From Croceifilum oryzae (GTDB lineage: Bacteria; Bacillota; Bacilli; Thermoactinomycetales; Thermoactinomycetaceae): 64,000 bases of DNA. Under the pieces are notes generated by a model. It did no database searches. It saw nothing but the letters and a program-made list of their open reading frames with translations, and was not told the origin of the DNA. Position 1 is the first letter of the stretch. The number at the start of each line of letters is the position of its first letter. The DNA lies in assembly GCF_030814315.1 (NCBI RefSeq), contig NZ_JAUSUV010000005.1:186001-250000 (forward strand). The letters are read 5' to 3'. The translations under genes were made by a program, and so were the position numbers. Shown piece by piece: positions 7,769 through 16,724 of the stretch.

Positions 7769-8707
7769 ATGAATAAATCGATCATTTTCCACGACATTAT
7801 TGATGCAGTCGAACGACTCCGTGGAGTAGCCAATCGTACCCCTGTACTAACTTCTAGAGTGTTAAATGAATTATCTCGGCAACAAGTCTATTTAAAATGT
7901 GAAAATTTCCAACGAGGTGGAGCCTTTAAATTTCGAGGTGCTTATAATGCGTTAAGTAAATTATCAGAGGAGGAAAAAAAGCGAGGTGTGATTGCGTTTT
8001 CTTCAGGGAATCATGCACAGGGAGTAGCTCTTGCGTGTAAAATCCTTGATGTACAAGCGACCATTGTGATGCCAAATGATACCCCTGATATAAAAATAGA
8101 GGCTGTGCAAAATTACGGAGGGAATGTGCTCTTTTTTGATCGTCATAAGGAAAGCCGAGAAGTGATTGCATCTCAGTATTCGGAGGAACACGGGATGGCG
8201 ATTATCCCGCCGTTTGATCATCCTGATGTTATTGCAGGAGCTGGAACAGCAGCCTATGAGTTAATGCAGGAGCATCCGTTTCTAGAGCATTTGGTTACCC
8301 CTGTAGGTGGTGGAGGGCTGATATCGGGGACAGCTCTTGCAGGAAAAGGCATGAACCCACGTGTGAAGATTCATGGTGTGGAGCCTGAAGGGGCCGATGA
8401 TGTAAGGATGTCGATGCTTCAAGGGGAAAGGGTTCGAATCGATCCACCCAATACGATCGCAGATGGACTTAGAACCCAGCAGGTAGGGGAGAGGAATTTC
8501 CCGATTATCCAGCAGATGGTTCACGAAGTGGTGACGGTATCGGAAGAGGAGATCGAAGTTGCGATGCGATTTGCGATGATTCGTTTAAAGATCGTTATCG
8601 AGCCATCAAGCGCAGTTGCTTTGGCTGCTGTTATGTTCCGCAAATTTCAGATAGAGAAAGGAAGTTGTATTGGAGTCATTCTCAGTGGTGGGAATGTAGA
8701 ATTATAA
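7769..8707 (+). CDS. Threonine/serine dehydratase-like PLP enzyme
   Basis: Fold-type II PLP enzyme of 312 residues, deaminating threonine or serine (or racemising serine). Visible motifs: GGAFKFRGA with the PLP lysine, SSGNHAQGVA (phosphate/substrate loop), PVGGGGLISG (phosphate cup) and a final LSGGN. There is no C-terminal ACT-like regulatory domain, so this is the short form (catabolic threonine dehydratase, serine racemase or hydroxyaspartate lyase type) rather than isoleucine-pathway IlvA. The start at 7769 is preceded by AAAGGAGCGGG; the longer frame has none. Monocistronic, ending at a shared terminator. Confidence 0.85.
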   Translation: MNKSIIFHDIIDAVERLRGVANRTPVLTSRVLNELSRQQVYLKCENFQRGGAFKFRGAYNALSKLSEEEKKRGVIAFSSGNHAQGVALACKILDVQATIVMPNDTPDIKIEAVQNYGGNVLFFDRHKESREVIASQYSEEHGMAIIPPFDHPDVIAGAGTAAYELMQEHPFLEHLVTPVGGGGLISGTALAGKGMNPRVKIHGVEPEGADDVRMSMLQGERVRIDPPNTIADGLRTQQVGERNFPIIQQMVHEVVTVSEEEIEVAMRFAMIRLKIVIEPSSAVALAAVMFRKFQIEKGSCIGVILSGGNVEL

Positions 8708-8728
8708 GAGGCGGGATGTAACCAATAT

Positions 8729-8765
8729 AAAAAGACGGATTCCCTAAAGGAGTCCGTCTTTTATA
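8729..8765. terminator. Bidirectional terminator between convergent genes
   Basis: AAAAAGACGGATTCC pairs with GGAGTCCGTCTTTTT around CTAAA. A tracts and T tracts on both sides let it serve the dehydratase (+) and the germination operon (-). Confidence 0.92.
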
Positions 8766-8801
8766 TCTGATAGAGTGGAATCCATCGGGCAGATACGTGC
8801 C

Positions 8802-9941
8802 CTATTCTAATGAAGGGATCAGATGCAACTGATTGGTGTAATGGAGATCGATTTTTGCTTCCATAGAATGAATGGAGTCTTTGGTTAGTGGGAGCTTTCC
8901 ATTCTGTGCAATTTTTTTCCATGACTTTACGTCTGATCGGTACAGCTTTTCAGAAAGTCGATAAATATCTGTATCAAACTTCATCGATTCCTTGTAGGTT
9001 AGCATGACTTCTTCTTCTACTTTGTTGGCGATCTCTTTATTTAAAAAATCAAGATCTACTTTTTGATAGAGTGCACTTACAACGGCCGTTCCCTTGATTT
9101 TAATATCAAATTGTACTTGGTTTCCTTTGACAGATGGAACGATATCTGTGTCTAGCTTTTGGACGATAATGGATGCGGCTGGCTTTCCATCTTTGTGTAT
9201 GGAAATCTGTCCACGTTTGGTTTTATTGGTTAGCCATCTAAGCCCAACTCCTTCGTCCTCGGTTAAAAATCCTTTATACCCATGATTTGTGATAATGGTA
9301 ACCCCGTGAAGGCGAATACCAGATGTAACTTCTTCTTTCTCTTCAATCCGATTCGGCGTAATGCTAACCGTCGGGATAATTGCCTCATGTCCCGGTTCAT
9401 CTAGTTTAATAATCACTTCTCGCATGGTAACGGGCTTCACAAATGAGCCCTGCTCAAAGATCGTTTTGGGATTATCTAAACTAGATGGATAATTGGATGC
9501 TACGAGAAGATCCCTAATAGGTGCATGGCTAACATAAAACCATAGATGGTAACGAATTTCCACGAAACGGTCCAGCATGTCTACAAGCTCCTGTTGCCCT
9601 CCATGCTTGATAGCCGATTCTGTCATAATGACAAAAGAGAGATGACCCCAAAATATTTTTCGATCACTTGATTTATAGACATTAAAAACGGCCTCATCCA
9701 CGTCTCGTCCTTCTCCCCAGATGATCTCCCCGTGGGGGCTGGAGGGACGGGCTTGATCTGATTTTCCAGACGTTCCGAGATCAAACAGTTGGGAGTAGAC
9801 GGTATAAACGCCATCTTTAAAATCAACACCCAGCCCGTTGGCATATACCATTTGCTCAGGCTCATTTAGATCCCAACAACCCGTAAGTGTTAGTGGGAAT
9901 AACAAGAGGAGAACCATCATGAGACATAATTTCTTTTTCAT
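8802..9941 (-). CDS. GerAC-type germination lipoprotein
   Basis: 379 residues, Ger(x)C family, the lipoprotein subunit of a nutrient germinant receptor in the spore inner membrane. Residues 1-22 are a lipoprotein signal with lipobox LTGC (acylated Cys22), followed by the family-typical CWDLNEPEQM and a GLGVDF strand. Domains with ISIHKDGKP and the C-terminal DVKSWKKIAQN segment also fit. It is the last gene of the operon; its ATG overlaps the end of the GerA-like gene by 4 bp. The preferred germinant cannot be read from sequence. Confidence 0.93.
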   Translation of the reverse strand: MKKKLCLMMVLLLLFPLTLTGCWDLNEPEQMVYANGLGVDFKDGVYTVYSQLFDLGTSGKSDQARPSSPHGEIIWGEGRDVDEAVFNVYKSSDRKIFWGHLSFVIMTESAIKHGGQQELVDMLDRFVEIRYHLWFYVSHAPIRDLLVASNYPSSLDNPKTIFEQGSFVKPVTMREVIIKLDEPGHEAIIPTVSITPNRIEEKEEVTSGIRLHGVTIITNHGYKGFLTEDEGVGLRWLTNKTKRGQISIHKDGKPAASIIVQKLDTDIVPSVKGNQVQFDIKIKGTAVVSALYQKVDLDFLNKEIANKVEEEVMLTYKESMKFDTDIYRLSEKLYRSDVKSWKKIAQNGKLPLTKDSIHSMEAKIDLHYTNQLHLIPSLE

Positions 9942-11467
9942 CCTTTGTCGCTTCCTTTTCTTGTCGGGTCTTTGGGGCTAAACTCCTGTGGACGACTAAT
10001 GTATTTATTGGTGGGGAGACGGAATAACGATTTCATGAAATGAGAAAAGCTCGCCCGAGTCGCGATGTCTAAATAAGGATAGCCAAACGTTTGTAGACTG
10101 GCCAAGTAAATCAAAATGAAGAAGAACGAAAGGCAGAAGCCAAATAAACCAAAAATGGATGCCAAGATGAGAGAAAGAACGCGTAAGATGCTGATTGCAC
10201 CGATGATAGACTGGTTCACAAGAGTAAAGGTAGCTATGGTCGAAACGGCGATGACGACTACGGTTACGGGGCTCGTTAGACCTGCTTGAATGGCGGCATC
10301 GCCGATGATAAGTCCACCTACTACACTTAATGTTTGACCGATCGCAATCGGAAGTCGTAAGCCAGCTTCACGAAATAATTCAAACAAAATCAACATCAAG
10401 AGAGCTTCTAGTGGGATAGGTAAGGGGACTCCCATTCGTGACTCAATAATAGTGGTCAATAAGGCAAAAGGAATTTGGTTTTGATGGAATCCGGTTACAG
10501 CTACCCAAAATGATGGGAGAAGTGTGGCTATGAAAACTCCTATAAATCGAAGAAATCTTGCTAAGGAACTGTATATAGCTGTGTATTCGCTATCCTCTGC
10601 TGTTTTTAACTGTAATAAGATATTAGATGGAATAATGATGGCATACGCAACACCATCGAGCAGGATCACAACTCTCCCGCTCAAAAGGGATTGAACGACA
10701 AAATCTGGTCTACCCGTATAGTTATGGAGTGGGAAGAGATTCCCGTTATCTTCGATTAACTCCATAAGCTGATTTCCACCATAAATGGCATCAATATCGA
10801 TTGCATCAATTTTTTTTCGGATGTTTTCGAGTAAATCTGGATTAGCGATATCATCCATGTATAGAAGAGAGATCGTTGTTTTACTACGCCTTCCCACTTC
10901 GAAAAATTCGACACACATGGAATTGGTTTTGAGGCGTTTGCGAACGAGTGCGATATTGGTCGTGAGATCTTCAATAAAGTTATCACGTGGCCCCTTAATC
11001 GTTACTTCCATTTTGCTTTCTTCAGGGTTACGTTGCGGTTGTTTCGATAGATTAGTCGAAAAAAGGTAATCTGTATTTTCAAAGTAGAGTAGTGATTTCC
11101 CAGAAAATACCTCAGATATGACTTCACTAGCAAGGTGGACTTCTTGAACATTGGGTACATGTAACGCTTCTTGTATAAGAGAATCCGTAATTTCGTCGTG
11201 AGGTTCTAGTGTATGTAAAAATTGATTGATGCGATCTAGTAACAGCTGATTTACTTTATCTTGATCCACCATGCCGGAGCAAAAGATGAGTAGAATCCGT
11301 TGAGCAGGTTCTCTAAATTGATACTCTTGAAAGTGAACATCGGGACATTTCTGAAATAGTTTACGTAAGGTGCTTTCATTAAGGGGCTCTTGTTTTGGAT
11401 GGGAGTCCGTTAATAGATCGCTAAGGGCTTTATTTTTGGTTTGCTTTTTTCTAAAACTAAATTTCAT
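9938..11467 (-). CDS. GerAA-type germinant receptor subunit A
   Basis: 509 residues. A large hydrophilic N-terminal region of about 270 residues contains the family segment ETTxSLLYMDD-like KTTISLLYMDDIANP and RPDFVVQSLLSGRVVILLDG. A membrane domain with about five helices between residues 290 and 445 follows, including the conserved proline-rich FWVAVTGFHQNQIPFALL loop. It ends in a short basic tail. A GGGGTGAT site precedes the ATG. It is the middle gene of the B-A-C operon, seven bases after the permease gene. It works with its neighbours as an inner-membrane receptor triggering ion release at germination. Confidence 0.94.
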   Translation of the reverse strand: MKFSFRKKQTKNKALSDLLTDSHPKQEPLNESTLRKLFQKCPDVHFQEYQFREPAQRILLIFCSGMVDQDKVNQLLLDRINQFLHTLEPHDEITDSLIQEALHVPNVQEVHLASEVISEVFSGKSLLYFENTDYLFSTNLSKQPQRNPEESKMEVTIKGPRDNFIEDLTTNIALVRKRLKTNSMCVEFFEVGRRSKTTISLLYMDDIANPDLLENIRKKIDAIDIDAIYGGNQLMELIEDNGNLFPLHNYTGRPDFVVQSLLSGRVVILLDGVAYAIIIPSNILLQLKTAEDSEYTAIYSSLARFLRFIGVFIATLLPSFWVAVTGFHQNQIPFALLTTIIESRMGVPLPIPLEALLMLILFELFREAGLRLPIAIGQTLSVVGGLIIGDAAIQAGLTSPVTVVVIAVSTIATFTLVNQSIIGAISILRVLSLILASIFGLFGFCLSFFFILIYLASLQTFGYPYLDIATRASFSHFMKSLFRLPTNKYISRPQEFSPKDPTRKGSDKG

Positions 11468-11473
11468 ATGAAA

Positions 11474-12577
11474 TCACCCCTGAGCTTTCTTCTTAGACTT
11501 TTTACTACCCAGCCATACACTTACCCCTAATATAAGAGAGATTGAAAAAAAGATATAAGCTGTTAAGGGAAGAAATAGTATTTTTTCCCATTTGTAAAAT
11601 ATAGTATCGCTTGCTCCTATGCAAACGAGAATCGTGGAAAGTGTGATGACGCCAAGCATGATATATTTTCGTGTGGTTTTCTTTTGCAGTGGGAAAAGCT
11701 CTGAAATGATAATCAGGTATAAGGAGATCCGGATAAAGGCCCCTGATAGCCACTGATAAATAGATAAAAAGTCAAGGTGCCCAATGAATTCCGAAAGCTG
11801 AACAAGTCCCCACTCTTCAAATGCTGGGTATCGTAGGCGTGCTGCTTCCTTCGGGCCAAACTCAATGATCGCTCCCATAAGAGGTCCGATTGCTAAGGAA
11901 GATAGGAGGACGATATTCCACGCAAGGTGTTTGTATTTTAATGGTTTTTTGACCTTATGTTGAAGCAAAATAAAGATAACCATTTCGACTATGCCAGAAG
12001 CTGGATAGACCGTTCCTTTTAAAACGGGTCTTATTCCATTTTCTAAAAAAGGCATGAGTAATGAGTAGTTTTTTACTTGTAGGTTACTAATGCTGACGAA
12101 AAAACCGAATGCAACAATGGCAAAGATCAGCACAAAATTGACGACGGCGAGAGTTCGTAGTCCTTTGAGAGCTAAGTAAAAAGAGGTAGTTGCCAATATC
12201 ACTGTAAGGAAATAATTAGGTGTGGATGGGAGGTAGGATATACTAGTCCAAACAATGGTATCGTTCAAGGCAAAAGAGACAATGGACATACATTCGAGCA
12301 GAATAAGGGTTGAAATGATATAGGTAGGGATTTTTCCGATATGACTTCTCAGCCAAAGGAACAATGATTGGTTTTGATCTTGTGTTTTTTTATGTATATA
12401 CAGTAATAGAGGTGCCCATAGCAAAGCTACAGCAAGGATGATGATAGGAGTCATCCAAGAGTCTCTGCCTGCTGTTTGAATGAGTGGTGGGATTACAAGG
12501 ACATGACTTTTGAATCCAATTGCGACGAGACCTATCATGGACATATGAACGATAGAAATGGAATTTTGGCGATCCAT
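11474..12577 (-). CDS. GerAB-type spore germination permease
   Basis: 367 residues, amino acid permease-related (APC superfamily) subunit of the germinant receptor, with ten or so hydrophobic segments spanning nearly the whole chain. The start MDRQNSIS at 12577 is chosen because GAGGAG lies nine bases upstream; the frame extends to 12613 without a better site. It is first in the operon, ahead of the A and C subunits, whereas the classic gerA operon of B. subtilis runs A-B-C. Expression would be expected in the forespore, but no sigma-G promoter could be assigned with confidence. Confidence 0.9.
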   Translation of the reverse strand: MDRQNSISIVHMSMIGLVAIGFKSHVLVIPPLIQTAGRDSWMTPIIILAVALLWAPLLLYIHKKTQDQNQSLFLWLRSHIGKIPTYIISTLILLECMSIVSFALNDTIVWTSISYLPSTPNYFLTVILATTSFYLALKGLRTLAVVNFVLIFAIVAFGFFVSISNLQVKNYSLLMPFLENGIRPVLKGTVYPASGIVEMVIFILLQHKVKKPLKYKHLAWNIVLLSSLAIGPLMGAIIEFGPKEAARLRYPAFEEWGLVQLSEFIGHLDFLSIYQWLSGAFIRISLYLIIISELFPLQKKTTRKYIMLGVITLSTILVCIGASDTIFYKWEKILFLPLTAYIFFSISLILGVSVWLGSKKSKKKAQG

Positions 12578-12645
12578 GCACGACATCTCCTCATTAGATG
12601 ATGCCTTTATCATTTGTTAAAATGGTAAATTTTATTTATATACAT

Positions 12646-12686
12646 AAAAAACCTTCGATTTCGGATGTACCGATCGAAGGTTTTTT
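12646..12686 (-). terminator. Terminator after the 108-residue gene
   Basis: AAAAAACCTTCGAT pairs perfectly with ATCGAAGGTTTTTT. It lies just beyond the stop of the minus-strand gene at 12701 and 70 bases before the germination permease start, insulating the operon. Confidence 0.9.
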
Positions 12687-12700
12687 ATGTATGTATCGTT

Positions 12701-13027
12701 CTATTTTGTTTCATCTACTAATTTTTGAATGTCACGTAGTTCTTGTTCAATGTGAAGTAATTGCTTCATTAGATCTTTGTTTCCTGTTTCATCTTTTACA
12801 TATAATTGTACGCTTGTTCCAAAGCTTTGATCGATGAGAGCTAAAGCATGCTTAATCTTTTCATGGATTTTCTCTTTTGAATCACCCTTGGATAGAGTTT
12901 GTTGTACGGATTGAGTGGGTTGTATCATGATTTCCTCCTCAGGCTCATCTTGTAGAAGAGTGAGCTCTAAATCTACTGTTTCGAAGTTAGAAGTTGGTTT
13001 GCTGGATGGGCGTTTAATGGGAATCAC
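12701..13027 (-). CDS. Small acidic hypothetical protein
   Basis: About 105-108 residues with no recognised family. The first 50 residues are disordered in character, with Pro, Ser and acidic residues (DLELTLLQDEPEEEI). The second half is predicted helix with alternating charge (KIHEKIKHALALIDQSF and LHIEQELRDIQKLV), likely a coiled coil. The ribosome site AAAAAGGAG merges with the GTG at 13027, leaving no spacing. An ATT codon at 13018 sits eight bases after GGAG and may be the true start. It stands alone, with its own terminator, upstream of the germination operon. Confidence 0.6.
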   Translation of the reverse strand: MIPIKRPSSKPTSNFETVDLELTLLQDEPEEEIMIQPTQSVQQTLSKGDSKEKIHEKIKHALALIDQSFGTSVQLYVKDETGNKDLMKQLLHIEQELRDIQKLVDETK

Positions 13028-13215
13028 TCCTTTTTAACCAGATTATCTACTTAATTCATATGCATTCATTATACTATTAAGTGAGAGGTTTTCGGAGTGA
13101 AAATTTTTCGAAATTCGATCAAGGGTCATTAGAGTAGCTCTGCCTTCTCAGGGCTTGGTTTCTGTAGTAGAATAGATTCACTATGAGAGAGTAGGGAGTT
13201 CGCCATCAGATTCTG

Positions 13216-13245
13216 TTGCAAAAAAGGGGTTTTGTGCCATATAAT
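13216..13245 (+). promoter_or_regulatory. Probable tig promoter
   Basis: TTGCAA at 13216-13221 and TATAAT at 13240-13245, spacer 18 bp, about 80 bases before the tig start. The rest of the 13028-13323 gap shows a weaker TAGAAT box near 13170 and nothing else. Confidence 0.6.
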
Positions 13246-13323
13246 ATAGTGGTTGCGTTGCATACAGAAGCGGCATGCCAAGGAAAAGTGATTCCTTACT
13301 TAATAGATTGCAGGAGGTTGCTA

Positions 13324-14619
13324 ATGATGAAAGCAAGTTTTGAAAAAGTAGAAGCAAATAAGGTAGTACTTACGGTAGAAGTAGATTCTACAAAGGTTGC
13401 AGAAGGTCTGGACCAAGCTTTTAAAAAAGTAGTAAAGAAAGCGAATGTACCTGGATTCCGTAAAGGGAAGGTGCCTCGTGCTCTGTTCGAACAACGTTTT
13501 GGTGTAGAATCTCTCTATCAAGATGCACTTGATATTTTATTGCCAGAAGCGTATGAAGCAGCAGTAGCAGAAACAGGAATTGAACCAGTAGATCGTCCAG
13601 AGGTGGATATCGAACAATTGGAGCAAGGCCAAGCCCTTATCTTCAAAGCAACAGTTGTTGTGAAACCAGAAGTAAAACTAGGCGACTACAAAGGTCTTGA
13701 AGTAGCAGAAAAAGACTTCTCTGTAAAAGCTGAAGCGGTAACAGAAGAATTGACTCGTATGCAAAAACAACAAGCGGTTTGGGAGCCAGTTGAAGAAGGC
13801 ACTGTAGCACAAGGCGACCGTACAGTTATTGACTTTGAAGGCTTTGTGGATGGTGTGGCTTTCGAAGGTGGTAAAGGGGAGCAATACTCTCTTGATATCG
13901 GTTCAAACTCTTTCATCCCAGGCTTCGAAGATCAAGTTGTGGGCATGGGTCTTGGTGAAGAAAAGGATGTTGAAGTTACATTCCCAGAAGAGTATCATGC
14001 AGTTGATCTAGCTGGAAAAGCAGCTACTTTCCGCGTGAAACTACATGAAATGAAACGCCAAAACTTACCAGAGTTGAACGATGACTTTGCACAAGATGTA
14101 AGCGACTTCGAAACACTTGCTGAATTACAAGCAGATGTAGAGAAAAACATGGCTGATCGTGCTGAGAAGGATAAAGAAAACTATATCCGTACTTCGGTAG
14201 TAGACTTAGCTTCTGAAAACGCAGAAGTAGAAGTTCCATCTGTTATGGTTGACGGTGAAGTGGATCAAATGCTTCGTAACTTCGAACAAAATCTTTCCTA
14301 CCAAGGATTGAATTTGGAGCTCTACACTCAGTTCACTGGACAATCCGTAGAGACATTGAAAGAGCAATTTAAAGCGGATGCTGAGAAGAAAGTACGTGCT
14401 GATCTTGTTGTAGAAGCAGTAGCAAAAGCTGAAAATATCGAAGTAAGTGAAGAAGATATCGATCAAGAAATTGCAATCATGGCTGAAGAAATGAAGCGTG
14501 ATGCAGCAGAAATCCGTACACTTTTAGAAGCTCAAGGTAGCATCGAACAAGTTCGCTCGCAGTTGCGTTTGAAGAAAGCTGTGGACCTACTTGTATTGAA
14601 CAGCAAAGTTACGGCATAA
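13324..14619 (+). CDS. tig: Trigger factor, ribosome-associated chaperone
   Basis: 431 residues. It binds ribosomal protein L23 at the exit tunnel and shields nascent chains. The N-terminal ribosome-binding signature GFRKGKVPR is at about residues 43-51. The FKBP-like prolyl isomerase domain at about 150-240 includes VIDFEGFVDGVAFEGGKGE and the PGFEDQVVGM strand-helix. The rest is the helical substrate cradle. The start ATGATG follows GGAGG by six bases; the longer frame to 13216 runs through the promoter. The neighbourhood tig-clpP/clpX-lonB-lonA is the standard Bacillales order, here with clpP included. Confidence 0.97.
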   Translation: MMKASFEKVEANKVVLTVEVDSTKVAEGLDQAFKKVVKKANVPGFRKGKVPRALFEQRFGVESLYQDALDILLPEAYEAAVAETGIEPVDRPEVDIEQLEQGQALIFKATVVVKPEVKLGDYKGLEVAEKDFSVKAEAVTEELTRMQKQQAVWEPVEEGTVAQGDRTVIDFEGFVDGVAFEGGKGEQYSLDIGSNSFIPGFEDQVVGMGLGEEKDVEVTFPEEYHAVDLAGKAATFRVKLHEMKRQNLPELNDDFAQDVSDFETLAELQADVEKNMADRAEKDKENYIRTSVVDLASENAEVEVPSVMVDGEVDQMLRNFEQNLSYQGLNLELYTQFTGQSVETLKEQFKADAEKKVRADLVVEAVAKAENIEVSEEDIDQEIAIMAEEMKRDAAEIRTLLEAQGSIEQVRSQLRLKKAVDLLVLNSKVTA

Positions 14620-14633
14620 TGGAATTAGGGAGA

Positions 14634-14672
14634 GGAAAACAAGGCGCAGTGCATACGTGCCTTGTTTTCTAA
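14634..14672 (+). terminator. Terminator after tig
   Basis: GAAAACAAGGC pairs with GCCTTGTTTTC around a 13-base loop, 15 bases after the stop. Confidence 0.85.
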
Positions 14673-14702
14673 ATAAGAATACATATAAGAGAGGTGGACA
14701 CT

Positions 14703-15281
14703 GTGCCTGTCGTACCGATGGTTGTAGAACAATCGAACCGTGGTGAACGTTCGTATGACATATACTCTCGTCTCCTCAAAGATCGCATTGTCTTTTTGGG
14801 TACGGAGATTGACGACGATGTATCAAATCTGGTAGTAGCTCAACTCCTATTTTTAGCAGCAGAAGATCCAGAAAAAGATATTCATTTGTACATAAACTCT
14901 CCTGGTGGTTCGATAACCGCTGGAATGGCAATTTTTGACACGATGAACTTCATCAAGCCCGATGTATCTACGATGTGCATTGGACTAGCGGCAAGTATGG
15001 GTGCATTTCTTCTCACAGCTGGAGCAAAAGGAAAACGTTTTGCTCTCCCGAATAGTGAAGTGATGATTCATCAGCCTCTTGGTGGAGCGCGTGGTCAAGC
15101 TTCAGACATAAAGATTCATGCAGACTGGATTTTGCGTTCACGGAGACAAATTAACCAGATCTTGTCGGTTCAAACCGGACAACCAATCGAACGAATCGCA
15201 CGGGATACCGACCGCGATTACTTCATGGATGCTCAAGAAGCCAAAGAGTATGGCTTGGTAGACGAGGTAATCACCCGGTAA
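14703..15281 (+). CDS. clpP: ATP-dependent Clp protease proteolytic subunit
   Basis: 192 residues; serine protease that forms a double heptamer and degrades substrates unfolded by ClpX. With the GTG at 14703 as start, the catalytic triad falls at Ser98 (LAASMGAF), His123 (MIHQPLGG) and Asp172 (TDRDYF), exactly the canonical numbering. GAGAGGTGG lies six bases upstream, so this start is preferred to the GTG at 14694. A 22-base gap separates it from clpX, so the two very likely form one transcript. In B. subtilis clpP sits elsewhere; the clpP-clpX pairing is common in other bacteria. Confidence 0.97.
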   Translation: MPVVPMVVEQSNRGERSYDIYSRLLKDRIVFLGTEIDDDVSNLVVAQLLFLAAEDPEKDIHLYINSPGGSITAGMAIFDTMNFIKPDVSTMCIGLAASMGAFLLTAGAKGKRFALPNSEVMIHQPLGGARGQASDIKIHADWILRSRRQINQILSVQTGQPIERIARDTDRDYFMDAQEAKEYGLVDEVITR

Positions 15282-15303
15282 TCATCAGAAAGGGGTGATC
15301 TGG

Positions 15304-16572
15304 ATGTTTAAGTTTAACGAAGAAAAAGGACAGCTAAAGTGCTCCTTTTGTGGGAAATCTCAGGATCAAGTTCGTAAGCTGGTAGCAGGTCCAGGTGTTT
15401 ATATCTGCGATGAGTGTATCGAGCTTTGTAATGAGATTGTAGAGGAAGAGCTTGGAAGTGAAGAAGAAGTTGACCTCAAGAATCTTCCGAAGCCCCTCGA
15501 AATTCGTGAGATTCTAGATCAATACGTAATTGGGCAAGATCAAGCGAAGAAGGCGCTCTCTGTAGCGGTTTATAACCATTACAAGCGAGTAAATAGTTCT
15601 CAAAAGTCAGATGATGTAGAGCTATCAAAGAGTAACATTCTGATGATCGGGCCTACAGGTAGCGGAAAAACTTTGCTAGCTCAAACATTGGCTCGTATTC
15701 TCAATGTGCCTTTTGCGATTGCGGATGCAACTTCACTTACGGAAGCAGGGTATGTTGGGGAAGATGTGGAAAATATCTTACTCAAGTTAATTCAAGCTGC
15801 TGACTATGATGTGGAGAAGGCAGAACGAGGGATTATCTACATAGATGAGATTGATAAAGTTGCTCGTAAGTCTGAAAATCCTTCCATTACACGTGATGTG
15901 TCGGGTGAAGGTGTTCAGCAGGCACTTTTGAAGATTTTAGAAGGTACAGTTGCTAGCGTACCTCCACAAGGTGGTCGGAAGCATCCTCATCAGGAGTTCA
16001 TCCAGATTGACACAAGCAATGTGTTATTTATTTGTGGTGGTGCTTTCGATGGCTTAGAGCAAATCATTAAGCGTCGGATCGGGAAAAAAGTAATCGGCTT
16101 TGGAACAGATCAAGAGAAAGTAGAAGATTTGAAGCCAGGTGAATACTTGCGTTTATCCCTTCCGGAGGATCTATTAAAGTTCGGACTCATCCCTGAGTTT
16201 GTCGGTCGCTTGCCGATGATCTCTACCTTAGAGCCGCTAGACGAAGGTGCTTTGGTTCAAATTTTAACAGAGCCTAAAAATGCTTTAGTGAAGCAGTACG
16301 CGAAGCTACTAGAGCTAGATCAGGTGAAATTAGAGTTTGATCAAGACGCACTTCAGGCCATCGCAGAAGAAGCGATTAAGCGGAAAACAGGTGCGCGAGG
16401 TCTTCGGGCTATCATCGAATCGATCATGCTTGATGTGATGTTCGAATTACCTTCTCGCGAAGATGTTGAGAAGTGTACGATCACAAAAGAGACGGTTATC
16501 GATAAGACGAAGCCTACCTTATACACCGTTAAAGATGGGAAGTCTAGCAAGAAAAAAGAAGAAAGTGCATAA
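15304..16572 (+). CDS. clpX: Clp protease ATPase subunit ClpX
   Basis: 422 residues, AAA+ unfoldase. The N-terminal zinc-binding domain shows CSFCG then CDECIELC (four cysteines, residues 12-40). Walker A is GPTGSGKT, Walker [10 protein letters not shown], and the pore and sensor regions [13 protein letters not shown] and EFVGRLPMI are intact. The start at 15304 (ATG) is preferred, with AAGGGG upstream; the frame also opens at a GTG at 15295. The C-terminus ends KKKEESA. It lies between clpP and a terminator. Confidence 0.97.
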   Translation: MFKFNEEKGQLKCSFCGKSQDQVRKLVAGPGVYICDECIELCNEIVEEELGSEEEVDLKNLPKPLEIREILDQYVIGQDQAKKALSVAVYNHYKRVNSSQKSDDVELSKSNILMIGPTGSGKTLLAQTLARILNVPFAIADATSLTEAGYVGEDVENILLKLIQAADYDVEKAERGIIYIDEIDKVARKSENPSITRDVSGEGVQQALLKILEGTVASVPPQGGRKHPHQEFIQIDTSNVLFICGGAFDGLEQIIKRRIGKKVIGFGTDQEKVEDLKPGEYLRLSLPEDLLKFGLIPEFVGRLPMISTLEPLDEGALVQILTEPKNALVKQYAKLLELDQVKLEFDQDALQAIAEEAIKRKTGARGLRAIIESIMLDVMFELPSREDVEKCTITKETVIDKTKPTLYTVKDGKSSKKKEESA

Positions 16573-16583
16573 CGTATGTGATA

Positions 16584-16613
16584 GAAGCATCTGCCTTTAG
16601 GTGGGTGCTTTCT
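16584..16613 (+). terminator. Terminator after clpX
   Basis: AAGCATCTGCC pairs with GGTGGGTGCTT (several G-U pairs), TTTA loop, followed by a T-rich stretch. Confidence 0.65.
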
Positions 16614-16724
16614 TTCTGACATCTTTCTTTTTTTTTATGTTAAAATAGTTTACATAAATATAGATAGTTCACTAATTAGCAAATGAATCTATAAAAGTTA
16701 TCCTCTTTGAAAGGACGGTACCTC

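Noticed and set aside
8780-8805. GGGCAGATACGTGCCC as a further copy of the dispersed element
   Set aside because: Only a few bases resemble the element end, in a different order, and no other element block is nearby.
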